Assembly: GCF_014287815.1 (NCBI RefSeq)
Contig: NZ_JACOOQ010000002.1
Span: 62,001 to 126,000, forward strand
Origin: Clostridium lentum
GTDB taxonomy: Bacteria; Bacillota; Clostridia; Clostridiales; Clostridiaceae
DNA length: 64,000 nucleotides
Direction of reading: 5' to 3'
Part shown: positions 16,807-25,119 of the stretch, one piece after another
How the letters are laid out: each line of letters starts with the position of its first letter
How positions within the stretch are numbered: the first letter of the stretch is position 1
Position numbers and translations under genes: made by a program
The notes under the pieces: model-generated
The model's input: the letters and a program-made list of their open reading frames with translations, nothing else
What the model was told of the DNA's origin: nothing
The model's database searches: none

Positions 16807-16968
16807 CTTTAATTACCTCTTTTTATTTTTATGTATAATATTTTAGTTGAAATGAACAGTAAAATAAATAAAAAAATTAGGTAATAAATGATATTTATAA
16901 AAATATAGATAGTTTTTACAAAAAGTAATACAATATTTTTAAAAGCAAAAAAGAAAGGGGTCAAAAAT

Positions 16969-17838
16969 ATGATTTTTGAAACAAATATAAGTGATTACTA
17001 TAAAGTTGTACAGTCTAGTGATGAATGTTGCTATAAATACATATTAGGCAAGTTACAGGAAGCCAAAGAAATTTACATAATGGCTTTTGGCAAGAGTCAG
17101 AGAAATATTCAGCTTATGGATTCATTAAAGTCTTTAAAGGGGAAAATAACAGTAATATCTGATATTGATACTATAAAAGGTGAAAATATAAAAAGAATCA
17201 ATAAAATAAATAGTAGCTTTAATTTAGATAAAAATAGTAAAATAATAATGACAGAAAGGGCTGCTTTTATAGGAGCTGAATCAGGAAATTTTAGTACAGG
17301 TTTTTTAACTATAGATAGTGATATAGTTGATGAATTAAGAGATAATTTATTTACGGAAGGAGATTCAGCATATAAAGGTTATGAGTTTACTAAGATAGAA
17401 ATAATATTTATGAGCTATTACTCAAAGATTAATAGGATAATTGAAGATATAATAAGTGGGGCATTCAAAGAAGATGAAAAAGGAAATGGATTCTATAATA
17501 GCAATGATGCGTATATAAAAAGTGATGATATAAAATGGATTAATAAGACTATAGATGAATTTAATATCACTCTTGCCAATATAAAAGAAGGTGAATTAAA
17601 GAGAGCTTTAGAAGATACTTTTGATAAGGAAAATATAAGAGCTTTAAAGAATATATGTGTAGTTGATAGTGAGATGATGAAGCTTGCAAATTTAGGGTTA
17701 GATGATATTGAAAAAAGAAAAGAATTTTCTTTAAAAGCAGAAAAGGATATAACAGAATTATATGATAAGTTATCTATATTTAATGAGGAATTATATGGAG
17801 TAGTTGAACAAATGATAGATATAAAAACTAAACAATAA
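16969..17838 (+). CDS. Unrecognised protein, possibly degenerate PLD-like
   Basis: A 289-residue soluble protein with GAAAGGGG ribosome site. I do not firmly recognise it. Residues about 18-60 (YILGKLQEAKEIYIMAFGKS) and 85-120 (SKIIMTERAAFIGAESGNFS) resemble the alternating layout of a phospholipase D-like domain, but no HKD motif is present, so any such domain would be non-catalytic. The C-terminal half is charged and helical (coiled-coil-like after about residue 190). It precedes a metallophosphoesterase gene by 38 bp and is likely co-transcribed with it. Confidence 0.6.
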   Translation: MIFETNISDYYKVVQSSDECCYKYILGKLQEAKEIYIMAFGKSQRNIQLMDSLKSLKGKITVISDIDTIKGENIKRINKINSSFNLDKNSKIIMTERAAFIGAESGNFSTGFLTIDSDIVDELRDNLFTEGDSAYKGYEFTKIEIIFMSYYSKINRIIEDIISGAFKEDEKGNGFYNSNDAYIKSDDIKWINKTIDEFNITLANIKEGELKRALEDTFDKENIRALKNICVVDSEMMKLANLGLDDIEKRKEFSLKAEKDITELYDKLSIFNEELYGVVEQMIDIKTKQ

Positions 17839-17876
17839 TTATATATTTAAAAATATATTTTGGGGAGGAGTATAAA

Positions 17877-18614
17877 TTGAGTAAAATAGCAATAATATCT
17901 GATATTCACGGAAATATGCCAGCTTTAGAAGCTGTATTTGATGATATAAAGAAAAATGATATAGATAAGATAATATGTCTAGGGGACTTAGTTGGTAAGG
18001 GCCCAAGCTGTAAAAGAGTTATAGATTTTTGTAGATATAAATGTGATATTGTAGTGGCTGGAAATTGGGATAAGTTTCTTTCTCATAAAATGGAGGAAAG
18101 AAATAAATGGTATTTAGATAGGATAGGTGATGAGAGACTACAATACTTAAGAGGTTTACCAGAATCTGTAGGATTTTATTTAAGTGGAAGATTTGTTAGG
18201 TTATTTCATGCTCATAGTGAAGATGTATATTTAAGAATGTATCCTAATCTTGAAATTGAGGAAAAGTTAAAAATGTTTGATATTCCTAAAATCAGCAGGC
18301 TAGATAATGAGGGGATTAAATCTGATATTGTTGGATATGGAGATATTCATGGTGCGTTTATTGACTATCTTGAGGATGGAAAGATATTGTTTAATGTAGG
18401 GAGTGTAGGATGTCCTTATGATAATATACCAATGGCTTCTTATGTAATACTTGAAGGGGAATATGGCTTTAAGGAGAAGGCTTCTTTTGGAGTAAACTTC
18501 AGAAGGGTAAAATATGATAATGAGAAAGTAATAGCAGAAGCAATAGAAAAGCAAATACCAGATTTAGATATTTTCATAAAAGAAATTAGAAGTGGAAAAT
18601 TTTTGAGATTGTAA
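17877..18614 (+). CDS. Calcineurin-like metallophosphoesterase (YfcE/DUF2436 type)
   Basis: A 245-residue phosphoesterase starting at TTG 17877 after GGGGAGGAG. Metal-binding motifs in order: ISDIHGNMPALEAV, CLGDLVGKGPSC, AGNWD (GN-D variant of GNH), FHAHSED and GYGDIHGAFID. The fold and motif spacing match the single-domain phosphodiesterases that resemble YfcE/MJ0936. The natural substrate is unknown. It sits between two unrecognised proteins, possibly in one operon. Confidence 0.85.
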   Translation: MSKIAIISDIHGNMPALEAVFDDIKKNDIDKIICLGDLVGKGPSCKRVIDFCRYKCDIVVAGNWDKFLSHKMEERNKWYLDRIGDERLQYLRGLPESVGFYLSGRFVRLFHAHSEDVYLRMYPNLEIEEKLKMFDIPKISRLDNEGIKSDIVGYGDIHGAFIDYLEDGKILFNVGSVGCPYDNIPMASYVILEGEYGFKEKASFGVNFRRVKYDNEKVIAEAIEKQIPDLDIFIKEIRSGKFLRL

Positions 18615-18692
18615 TTATCTTTATGATTTATATTATTTAACTTTGGTAATAATAATTAGTAAAATAATAATCTTACAAAAGGAGTTAAATTT

Positions 18693-20333
18693 ATGAAATC
18701 AGGGGTAATTGAATATATAAAAAATAATGCTTATATAGAGGAATTATTTTTAGATTTTATTAATGAATTTAAAGAACAGTATGATCTTCTAAAAAACAAA
18801 GAAAAGAAAGAATTATTAAAAATAAAGGATGAAATTTTTAGAAACTGGCTCTTTTCTTCTATGATAAATGAAACATATATAACTCCAAATTATTTAATTA
18901 ATAATATAGTTCAACAAAGGTTTCCAGGCAATTATGTAATTTTACCTGTATTACTTTATGATTTAAAGGATAATAGCTTAAATCTTCATGTAGAATTTCA
19001 ATATTGTAGTTTAGAGGAACATCCTATTATTAATGATATAGATATGTTGATGAATGTAGCTAATCCTTCAATAATATTTCAAAATCAATGTGAAAAAATT
19101 TTAACTATTAGTGATAGTGTAGTTAAAAAGTTTACCATTCAAAGTTTGTATTATGTAAATTATCTAGTTCAATTATGTCAGGAACTAAATATTATTGAAG
19201 AAATAAGAGCAATAAACTGTAAATGTTTTCAAGTGAGTGGAAGCTATATAGATTTTAAGATGTTGTCGAATAAGGAGAAATTAAATAGGATTTTCCAAGC
19301 AACCATTAACATAACCATGAGAAATATAAATAATATTAATAATGTTCAAAAGAAAGCAACAAGAAAGCAGATAATAGAATTTTTAAATAATGACATAAAA
19401 GAAGAGGATTTTAATAGGTTTATAGATGAATTATTACCTTTTGCCAATAATTTTATTGAAAATATAGACCAACTTACAGAAGATAAGAATATTTTAGAAA
19501 CTATAAAGTTTGCACAGGTACTTATGGGTGATAATGTAGGTGCTTTTATAATGGGTACAGAAATAAGAGTGTATTTTGATATTTATTTTACTACAGTATT
19601 TTCATATTATTTAGGATTGTTAGCACCAACATATTTAGGAACATTTTTAATTGAAGAAATAATATGCGGTCTTAAGGAAAGTAATGATTTTTTTGAAAAA
19701 GCTGCCAATGTTTTTAATGATGAAATAGGTCATAACTTAACTAAGTTAGGTTTAGAACTATTAAAGATGTATGGTGAAAAGATAAAAGAAAATAAAGAAT
19801 CTAACTTCCATATGAATAATGTGGAAAAATTTGTGAAGCAAGCAAAACACGAAAAAAGAGATGTACTTGAAAAGTATAAAGAATGTAAGGAGTTATATGG
19901 CAAAGATGAAAATATAATTCATAAATTTATGAACATAATTAATGATAAGGAAGATGAACTATATTATTTTGCAGAAGAACATATTAATAAATTTGCCAAG
20001 TATCTTATTGAAGAAAAGAGACTTAAGGAAAAAACAGCTCTTTTATATTGTAGAAATATAGAGTTGTTTATATGTGATTTTTTATGTTATGAAAGTGAAG
20101 AAGAACTTAAGAAAATTGATAATATGATGGTTGATAGGTATTTAGGAGAATGGTTTATTTCTACTTGTGCCACCAGTGTAAGTAGCATAAAAGCACAAAT
20201 TTATGCTCTTAGTCATTATTTTAATTTTTTATATGATGAAGGTTTTATAAGTAATTTGCAAAAAAATAAAATAAAGGAAACTATGAAGAATAAAGATAAA
20301 TATATTCTCAAATATATGGAATATTTAGGATAG
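18693..20333 (+). CDS. Unrecognised 546-residue protein with integrase core-binding-like C-terminus
   Basis: Starts after AAAGGAG at 18677-18683. The N-terminal 400 residues are helical with no motif I recognise; a conserved-looking block reads PGNYVILPVLLYDLKDNSLN. A basic/acidic coiled region (about residues 350-420) follows. The last 110 residues (HINKFAKYLIEEKRLKEKTA; LLYCRNIELFICDFLCYES; SSIKAQIYALSHYFNFLYDE) have the four-helix pattern of the SAM-like, core-binding domain at the N-end of tyrosine recombinases, but no catalytic domain (no R-H-R-Y) follows. A DNA-binding role is inference. It ends at a terminator and may share a transcript with the two genes before it. Confidence 0.6.
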   Translation: MKSGVIEYIKNNAYIEELFLDFINEFKEQYDLLKNKEKKELLKIKDEIFRNWLFSSMINETYITPNYLINNIVQQRFPGNYVILPVLLYDLKDNSLNLHVEFQYCSLEEHPIINDIDMLMNVANPSIIFQNQCEKILTISDSVVKKFTIQSLYYVNYLVQLCQELNIIEEIRAINCKCFQVSGSYIDFKMLSNKEKLNRIFQATINITMRNINNINNVQKKATRKQIIEFLNNDIKEEDFNRFIDELLPFANNFIENIDQLTEDKNILETIKFAQVLMGDNVGAFIMGTEIRVYFDIYFTTVFSYYLGLLAPTYLGTFLIEEIICGLKESNDFFEKAANVFNDEIGHNLTKLGLELLKMYGEKIKENKESNFHMNNVEKFVKQAKHEKRDVLEKYKECKELYGKDENIIHKFMNIINDKEDELYYFAEEHINKFAKYLIEEKRLKEKTALLYCRNIELFICDFLCYESEEELKKIDNMMVDRYLGEWFISTCATSVSSIKAQIYALSHYFNFLYDEGFISNLQKNKIKETMKNKDKYILKYMEYLG

Positions 20334-20335
20334 TT

Positions 20336-20368
20336 AAAAGGAGCTGTAAACAAAGCTCCTTTATTTTT
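20336..20368 (+). terminator. Terminator
   Basis: AAAGGAGCT / AGCTCCTTT with an eight-nt loop and ATTTTT. Confidence 0.85.
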
Positions 20369-20453
20369 AAAAGTATTGCCAGAAATAAATTAAATTTTGC
20401 TTTTATAAATATATTTAGATAATATATAAATATATTAAGATAAACTAAGAGGA

Positions 20454-20798
20454 ATGACAGAAGTAATGATTGATAGAGTAGATTCTAGAAATTTTAATTA
20501 TGATGAAGGCAGAAAAACATTAGAGAATGAAGTTGTGGTTTTTACCGGAAGAGGTTTTACAGTAAGGTGGGAGTTAGCTCAATTTGCAAGAAACTGCAGA
20601 GCAAAAGTTGAAAGTACTGTTACTAGTAGAACAACTCTATTAATTGTTGGAGAGAAGCCTGGCGGAAAGCTTATAAAAGCAAAAAAAATGGGATGTAAAA
20701 TAATAAGTTGTGATGATTTTTATAATATATTAATGGGAAAAGATGAAGAAAATGATATTAAAGAAATTGAATTAAGCTTAGATATATTAAATATATAG
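20454..20798 (+). CDS. Free-standing BRCT-domain protein
   Basis: A 114-residue protein that is essentially one BRCT domain, residues about 22-95: VVVFTGRGFTVRWELAQFAR, then VESTVTSRTTLLIVGEKPGG, KLIKAKKMGCKIISCDDFYN. This matches the BRCT of NAD-dependent DNA ligase (GxxFTG...S..T..LV.G...G.K..KA...G..I......F). No ligase or other catalytic part is attached. The AAGAGGA at 20447-20453 is too close to ATG 20454, so initiation may be at ATG 20466, four codons later. A DNA-repair or DNA-end role is inference from the fold. Confidence 0.85.
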   Translation: MTEVMIDRVDSRNFNYDEGRKTLENEVVVFTGRGFTVRWELAQFARNCRAKVESTVTSRTTLLIVGEKPGGKLIKAKKMGCKIISCDDFYNILMGKDEENDIKEIELSLDILNI

Positions 20799-20950
20799 CA
20801 GGAGCTTATGAATATTGAAAGAGATGGTGATGTTCACCAATAATTATAGAGTTGCTTTTATGAAATAAATTAAGTAAAATAATTTAAGTTAGTGAATTAA
20901 AGGATTTTTAAGATAAAAAGTTAAACATAAGTTAAATATGAGGTGATAGT

Positions 20951-21820
20951 ATGAGCGGTATAGCAGGACAAGGATGCCCAAGAATAGTACCAGAAGAGGA
21001 AAAGAAGACTCTTGAAGAAATTGAAAGAAGTCTTGTAAAGAAATATAGAAAACCTATATGGTCTAAATTTATTAAAGCAATAAAAGAGTATAAGTTAGTG
21101 GAGGAAGGAGACAAAATAGCAGTAGCTATTTCTGGAGGAAAAGATTCGCTTCTTATGGCAAAGTTATTCCAAGAACTTCAAAAGCATGGACAAACAAAAT
21201 TTGAACTAGAGTTCATAGCTATGGATCCAGGATATCATCCTCAAATAAGAGAACTATTAGAGGAAAACTGCCAACACTTAAATATTCCTGTACATATATA
21301 TGAATCAAGAATTTTTGAAATTATTGATGAAAAGGCAAAAGATTATCCTTGTTATTTATGTGCAAGAATGAGAAGAGGGTCATTATATAATAAGGCAAGA
21401 GAACTTGGATGTAACAAGTTAGCTCTTGGACATCATTATAATGATGTAATAGAAACTACTATGCTAAATGTTTTATATGCAGGTAATTTCAAAACCATGC
21501 TACCAAAACTTCAAGCAGATAATTTTGAAGGAATAGAACTTATAAGACCACTTTATCTTGTGGAAGAAGAGTATATAAAGAGATTTATCAGATATACAGG
21601 TCTTTGGCCATTAAACTGTGCATGCATGGTTGCAGCAGAGAAGATTGGTAATAAGAGACATGAAATAAAGGATATGATAGCTGAATTAAAGAAGAATTTT
21701 AAAGATGTAGATAAATCAATATTTAAGTCAGCAACAAATGTAAATATGAATTCAATTTTAGGATGGGAAAAGGATGGAGAGAAATATTCATTCTTAGATC
21801 CAGAAAATCCTTTAGAATAA
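20951..21820 (+). CDS. TtcA-like PP-loop tRNA thiolation enzyme
   Basis: A 289-residue ATP-pyrophosphatase of the TtcA/TilS group. The PP-loop is VAISGGKDSLLMAKL at about residue 58. A CxxC pair occurs in DYPCYLCARMRRG and another cysteine pair in PLNCACMVA, the expected ligands of a 4Fe-4S cluster in TtcA-type sulfurtransferases; KLALGHHYNDVIETTMLN is the second nucleotide motif. TtcA makes 2-thiocytidine in tRNA; clostridial homologues may use other targets. A short N-terminal segment GQGCPRIV precedes the usual start. RBS TGAGGTGA. Followed by a 36-codon gene after 40 bp. Confidence 0.85.
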   Translation: MSGIAGQGCPRIVPEEEKKTLEEIERSLVKKYRKPIWSKFIKAIKEYKLVEEGDKIAVAISGGKDSLLMAKLFQELQKHGQTKFELEFIAMDPGYHPQIRELLEENCQHLNIPVHIYESRIFEIIDEKAKDYPCYLCARMRRGSLYNKARELGCNKLALGHHYNDVIETTMLNVLYAGNFKTMLPKLQADNFEGIELIRPLYLVEEEYIKRFIRYTGLWPLNCACMVAAEKIGNKRHEIKDMIAELKKNFKDVDKSIFKSATNVNMNSILGWEKDGEKYSFLDPENPLE

Positions 21821-21860
21821 AAATATCCATAATATCAATACTATTATTGGAGGTGGTATT

Positions 21861-21971
21861 ATGGCAAAGAAAGATCAAAGAGCAAGTTGGGAACATGAGC
21901 GTTATAAAGGGCATAAAAAAAATGATGCTGCTAGAGTACCAGAAGTTAATTCAGTAGGTAAGGAAAAATAA
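21861..21971 (+). CDS. Small basic protein, 36 residues
   Basis: ATG at 21861 follows a perfect TTGGAGGTGG ribosome site. The product reads MAKKDQRASWEHERYKGHKK, then NDAARVPEVNSVGKEK. It is hydrophilic and basic with no membrane segment or cysteine. It lies 40 bp after the TtcA-like gene and before a strong terminator, so it is probably the last cistron of that operon. I do not recognise the family. Confidence 0.65.
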   Translation: MAKKDQRASWEHERYKGHKKNDAARVPEVNSVGKEK

Positions 21972-22008
21972 AATGAAGCTAAGCTTAGTAATTCTAGTAT
22001 AATGGTGG

Positions 22009-22034
22009 AAGCTGCCTTTTTTGGCAGCTTTTAT
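22009..22034 (+). terminator. Terminator
   Basis: AAGCTGCC / GGCAGCTT around a T6 loop, then TTATT. Confidence 0.85.
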
Positions 22035-22066
22035 TAATATATAATTAGATATAGGAGGAAAAATTT

Positions 22067-22249
22067 ATGAGTAGTTTATTAGATATGGATTCTAATATAT
22101 TAGTTAGTATTGTAAATATGAAGTTAAGAGATTTTTATGATAGTTTAGACCAGTATTGTGAGGATGCAGATATAGATAAAGATGAATTGATTAAGAAGCT
22201 ATCAAAAGTAGGATATGAATATAATACTCAATTAAATCAATTTAAATAA
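22067..22249 (+). CDS. DUF4250 protein (60 residues)
   Basis: Small helical protein: MSSLLDMDSNILVSIVNMKL, then RDFYDSLDQYCEDADID and VGYEYNTQLNQF. The motif N-x-KLRD-x-Y-x-SL near residue 17 and the ending GY-Y-x4-NQF are the DUF4250 pattern, widespread in clostridia and without a known function. RBS TAGGAGGA. Separate from neighbours by a terminator upstream. Confidence 0.85.
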   Translation: MSSLLDMDSNILVSIVNMKLRDFYDSLDQYCEDADIDKDELIKKLSKVGYEYNTQLNQFK

Positions 22250-22322
22250 TTTACTCTATAAGAATAAAAGAGTATAATTGTGAAAGAGTATTTAATATTA
22301 TATAGGTGAGGTGAAACATAAA

Positions 22323-22433
22323 ATGAAATTAAAAAAAAGTTTGAAACTGGCGGCTTTAGTTGCAGCATCAACAGCCTTAGTAAAAATAATATTAGATGAT
22401 AAAAAGAGAGTTTCAAAAGAAGAGGATAATTAG
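22323..22433 (+). CDS. Small single-helix membrane protein, 36 residues
   Basis: ATG 22323 after AGGTGAGGTGAAAC. The product MKLKKSLKLAALVAASTALV then KIILDDKKRVSKEEDN has a basic N-end, one hydrophobic Ala-rich helix and a charged cytoplasmic-like tail. Not recognised. It follows the DUF4250 gene by 73 bp and ends at a hairpin terminator. Confidence 0.55.
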   Translation: MKLKKSLKLAALVAASTALVKIILDDKKRVSKEEDN

Positions 22434-22446
22434 ATAAATACCTAAT

Positions 22447-22475
22447 AAAAAGGCGAACTTCGTCTTTTTCTTTTG
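22447..22475 (+). terminator. Terminator
   Basis: AAAAAGGCGAA / TTCGTCTTTTT with a tight loop and a T-rich tail. Confidence 0.65.
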
Positions 22476-22497
22476 TAAAAAAATAAAGGAGGAGCTT

Positions 22498-23880
22498 ATG
22501 AAAAAAACTGTTGATTTGGTGAAAGGTGATATATTTAAAACATTATTAACACTATCAATACCAATCTTAGGTACATCTTTTATTCAAATGGCGTACAGCT
22601 TAGTGGATATGATGTGGATTGGTAAGGTTGGAAGTGCAGCAGTTGCAGCAGTAGGTACTGCAAGCTTTTTTACTTGGTTTGGCAATTCTTTAGTTATGAT
22701 TACAAAAACTGGAGCACAAGTAGGGGTTTCTCAAGCTATAGGAAAAAAAGATGAGAATAAGAAGGACATATATATACATACAAGTATTTTTATGTGTAGT
22801 ATAATTGCAATAGCATATACAGCATTTTTACTTATTTTTAAGGATGTATTAATTGAATTTTTTAAATTAGGAGATAAAGAAATAATATCTATGGCAACAA
22901 GCTATTTGGTAATTGTATCATTAGGGATGATTTGTGCTTTTTTGAATCCTCAATTTACAGGGATAATAACTGCTTCAGGTAATAGCAAACTTCCCTTTAA
23001 AGTAAATACAATAGGCTTAATTATAAATATAGTATTAGATCCTGTGATGATATTTGGTATTGGTCCTTTTAAGGCAATGGGAGTAAAAGGTGCAGCATTT
23101 GCAACAGTATTGTCACAAGTTATGGTAACATTAATATTTATTTATGTATTTTATAAAATGGGTTATAGGATAAATAGAAAGAGCTTTAAATATTTAGAAA
23201 AAAATAGTGCTAAAGAAATTATTAAGTGGGGAACTCCTTCAGCAACACAAAATTGCTTATTTTCATTTTTTGCAATGCTAATAGGCAGAATAATTGCAGA
23301 ATGGGGAGCAACACCTATAGCAGTACAGAAGGTAGGTTCACAAATAGAATCAATTTCATGGATGACAGCAGATGGTTTTTCAGCTGCTTTAACAGCTTTT
23401 GTAGGACAAAATTATGGAGCAGGTCAATATGAAAGAGTAAAAGAAGGTTACAAGAAAACATTAATGCTATCATCTATTCTTGGAATATTTGCTACTGGAT
23501 TGTTGATATTTGGTGGTGAATGGTTATTCTCCTTATTTATAAATGAACCTGAAGTAATAAAGCAGGGAGCAGATTATTTAAGGATACTAGGATATTCACA
23601 GGTATTTATGTGTTTAGAAATAACTACTACTGGAGCATTCTTTGGCGTTGGAAAAACTATGATTCCATCTGTTATAAGTACAATTTTTACAGGATTAAGA
23701 GTGCCAGCAGCCTTAATTCTTGCAAGTAGCTTAGCTTTAGGTGTAGATGGAGTCTGGTGGAGTATAAGTCTTTCTAGTGTGGTGAAAGGAATACTTTTAG
23801 TTATAGCCTTTTATTTCATGGTACTAAAGTCCTTTAAGAAATTAAACAGTGAATGTAGCTGCGTTAATTCAATTAGTTAA
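22498..23880 (+). CDS. MATE-family multidrug/metabolite exporter
   Basis: A 460-residue membrane protein with 12 hydrophobic segments in two related halves: TLSIPILGTSFIQMAYSLVD and MMWIGKVGSAAVAAVGTA at the start, and the second-half motif WGTPSATQNCLFSFFA with FVGQNYGAGQYERVKEGY. The SLVDMMWIG and GQNYGAG blocks are MATE (NorM/DinF group) features. MATE proteins export cationic drugs or metabolites in exchange for Na+ or H+; substrate unknown. RBS AGGAGGAG directly before the ATG. Convergent with the deacetylase gene downstream. Confidence 0.92.
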   Translation: MKKTVDLVKGDIFKTLLTLSIPILGTSFIQMAYSLVDMMWIGKVGSAAVAAVGTASFFTWFGNSLVMITKTGAQVGVSQAIGKKDENKKDIYIHTSIFMCSIIAIAYTAFLLIFKDVLIEFFKLGDKEIISMATSYLVIVSLGMICAFLNPQFTGIITASGNSKLPFKVNTIGLIINIVLDPVMIFGIGPFKAMGVKGAAFATVLSQVMVTLIFIYVFYKMGYRINRKSFKYLEKNSAKEIIKWGTPSATQNCLFSFFAMLIGRIIAEWGATPIAVQKVGSQIESISWMTADGFSAALTAFVGQNYGAGQYERVKEGYKKTLMLSSILGIFATGLLIFGGEWLFSLFINEPEVIKQGADYLRILGYSQVFMCLEITTTGAFFGVGKTMIPSVISTIFTGLRVPAALILASSLALGVDGVWWSISLSSVVKGILLVIAFYFMVLKSFKKLNSECSCVNSIS

Positions 23881-23911
23881 ATTGTCACAATTTAGTTAAT
23901 AATGAATTAAT

Positions 23912-23996
23912 GATGAATTAATAATGAAACTTAAAAAGTTTCTGATAAATAATATTTTCTAAACTCTATTTAAGAAAGTTTATTTATTAATTCATC
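23912..23996. repeat. Inverted repeat between convergent genes
   Basis: GATGAATTAATAA at 23912-23924 is the exact reverse complement of TTATTAATTCATC at 23984-23996, with partial pairing beyond and an inner AAACTT/AAGTTT stem. Its position between convergent genes suggests a shared terminator or a small repeat element; there are also short direct repeats of AATGAATTAATGATG type. Confidence 0.6.
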
Positions 23997-24009
23997 ACTC
24001 ATCATTAAA

Positions 24010-24735
24010 CTAACAGTTGGGTCTTGTTATTTTATAAATTTCATCAGTATGAGAAGTTATTTTTTTAAATATATATCCTTGAGATTTATAATACTTAATT
24101 ATACTAGGAAGAGCTTTGGCAGAATTAATATTAATATTTGAAGTATGCATTAAAATTACCACCGTATCTTTAGTAGAAATAGCTCTATTTAAAATTTGTT
24201 CAGGAGGAGAATTAGGGTTAGCGCCATCTAATGTATCCTGAGTCCAATCGTAAATAGTGAAGCCGTTTTGATGTACACAATCAACCATGGTTTTAGTTAA
24301 TTTATAGGTACTATTATTGCTACCAAAGGGAAATCTTAAAATAGTGTAGTAATCCCCTGTAACCCTAAATAATTCATCTTGACATTTTTTCATTTCATTA
24401 ATGAAATCACCATTACTTCTATACAAAATATTTCTATCATGAGAAAAACTATGTAGTCCTAAGCTGTGACCTTCATTTTTCATTCGTAAGATAATATTTT
24501 CTTGTCCGCAGACTTGATTACCAATTATAAAAAAAGTTGCAGGAACATTTTCTTTTTGTAAAGTGTCCAAGACTTCTTGGGTTACTTTACCTCCAGGACC
24601 GTCATCGAAGGTAAGATAGACGGTTTTCTTACTTTCTTCTTCTAGGGAACATTCTTCACATCTCACCTTAAAAAAAGGAGCAATCAACATTAGAAACAAC
24701 AAGAAAAATGATGTTTTTTTAAAAAAATTACACAT
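24010..24735 (-). CDS. Secreted polysaccharide deacetylase (NodB domain)
   Basis: A 241-residue exported enzyme. ATG 24735 (MCNFFKKTSFFLL) is chosen because AAAGGAG lies 8 nt before it; an upstream in-frame ATG overlaps that site. A signal peptide (about residues 8-26) is followed by the NodB domain: VYLTFDDGPGG (catalytic Asp and metal Asp), LGLHSFSHDR (metal His pair), RFPFGSNN (in place of RPPYG), DWTQDTLDG and VVILMHTS. It probably removes acetyl from peptidoglycan GlcNAc or MurNAc. RFPFG resembles PdaA-type rather than chitin deacetylases. Confidence 0.9.
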   Translation of the reverse strand: MCNFFKKTSFFLLFLMLIAPFFKVRCEECSLEEESKKTVYLTFDDGPGGKVTQEVLDTLQKENVPATFFIIGNQVCGQENIILRMKNEGHSLGLHSFSHDRNILYRSNGDFINEMKKCQDELFRVTGDYYTILRFPFGSNNSTYKLTKTMVDCVHQNGFTIYDWTQDTLDGANPNSPPEQILNRAISTKDTVVILMHTSNININSAKALPSIIKYYKSQGYIFKKITSHTDEIYKITRPNC

Positions 24736-24841
24736 AAAAAAGTCTCCTTTCAAAATATAGGAAGTAAAAAAATTAAATTAATCATATTTATAGTATTTCC
24801 GAATAATATTAAAATAAAGTAGAAAAATATGTGATTTAGCA

Positions 24842-24870
24842 TTGCAAAAAGTAAAGCATCTATGTATAAT
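24842..24870 (+). promoter_or_regulatory. Sigma-A type promoter of the uracil permease leader
   Basis: TTGCAA at 24842-24847 and TATAAT at 24865-24870, spacing 17 bp. Confidence 0.8.
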
Positions 24871-24894
24871 TAGTTTAAGATTTATCTTTAAAGC

Positions 24895-24986
24895 GATCCA
24901 GAGAGGTCGGAAAGTAGCATATAGTGGTATTCTATGTTTTTTTGTGATATCTATAGCTTCTTACCGACCAGGTAAGGAGCTTTTTT
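24895..24986 (+). promoter_or_regulatory. First PyrR attenuator of the uracil permease gene
   Basis: PyrR-type loop GATCCAGAGAGGTC at 24895-24908. GGTCGG (24905-24910) can pair with CCGACC (24964-24969) as antiterminator, which excludes both the PyrR loop and the terminator AGCTTCTTACC / GGTAAGGAGCT (24955-24981) with TTTTTT. The three mutually exclusive structures are complete. Confidence 0.9.
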
Positions 24987-25006
24987 GATGTAAATACCTT
25001 TAATAA

Positions 25007-25047
25007 TAGTCCAGAGAGGCTATAAAGGGAGAAATAGAGTTTCTCCT
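25007..25047 (+). promoter_or_regulatory. Second PyrR-type binding loop before the uracil permease gene
   Basis: ATAGTCCAGAGAGGCTAT at about 25006-25023 repeats the conserved PyrR loop. It is followed by GGAGAAA / TTTCTCC (25029-25047) but no T tract, so it is not a standard terminator. The CTCC of this hairpin could instead pair with the GGAG of the permease ribosome site at 25104-25107. Function of the second copy is inferred. Confidence 0.75.
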
Positions 25048-25119
25048 TAAGAAAATTGGCTTTTAGCTAGTTAAGACAAGTAACATTGTTATATTAAATT
25101 AAGAGGAGAGTGACCACAT

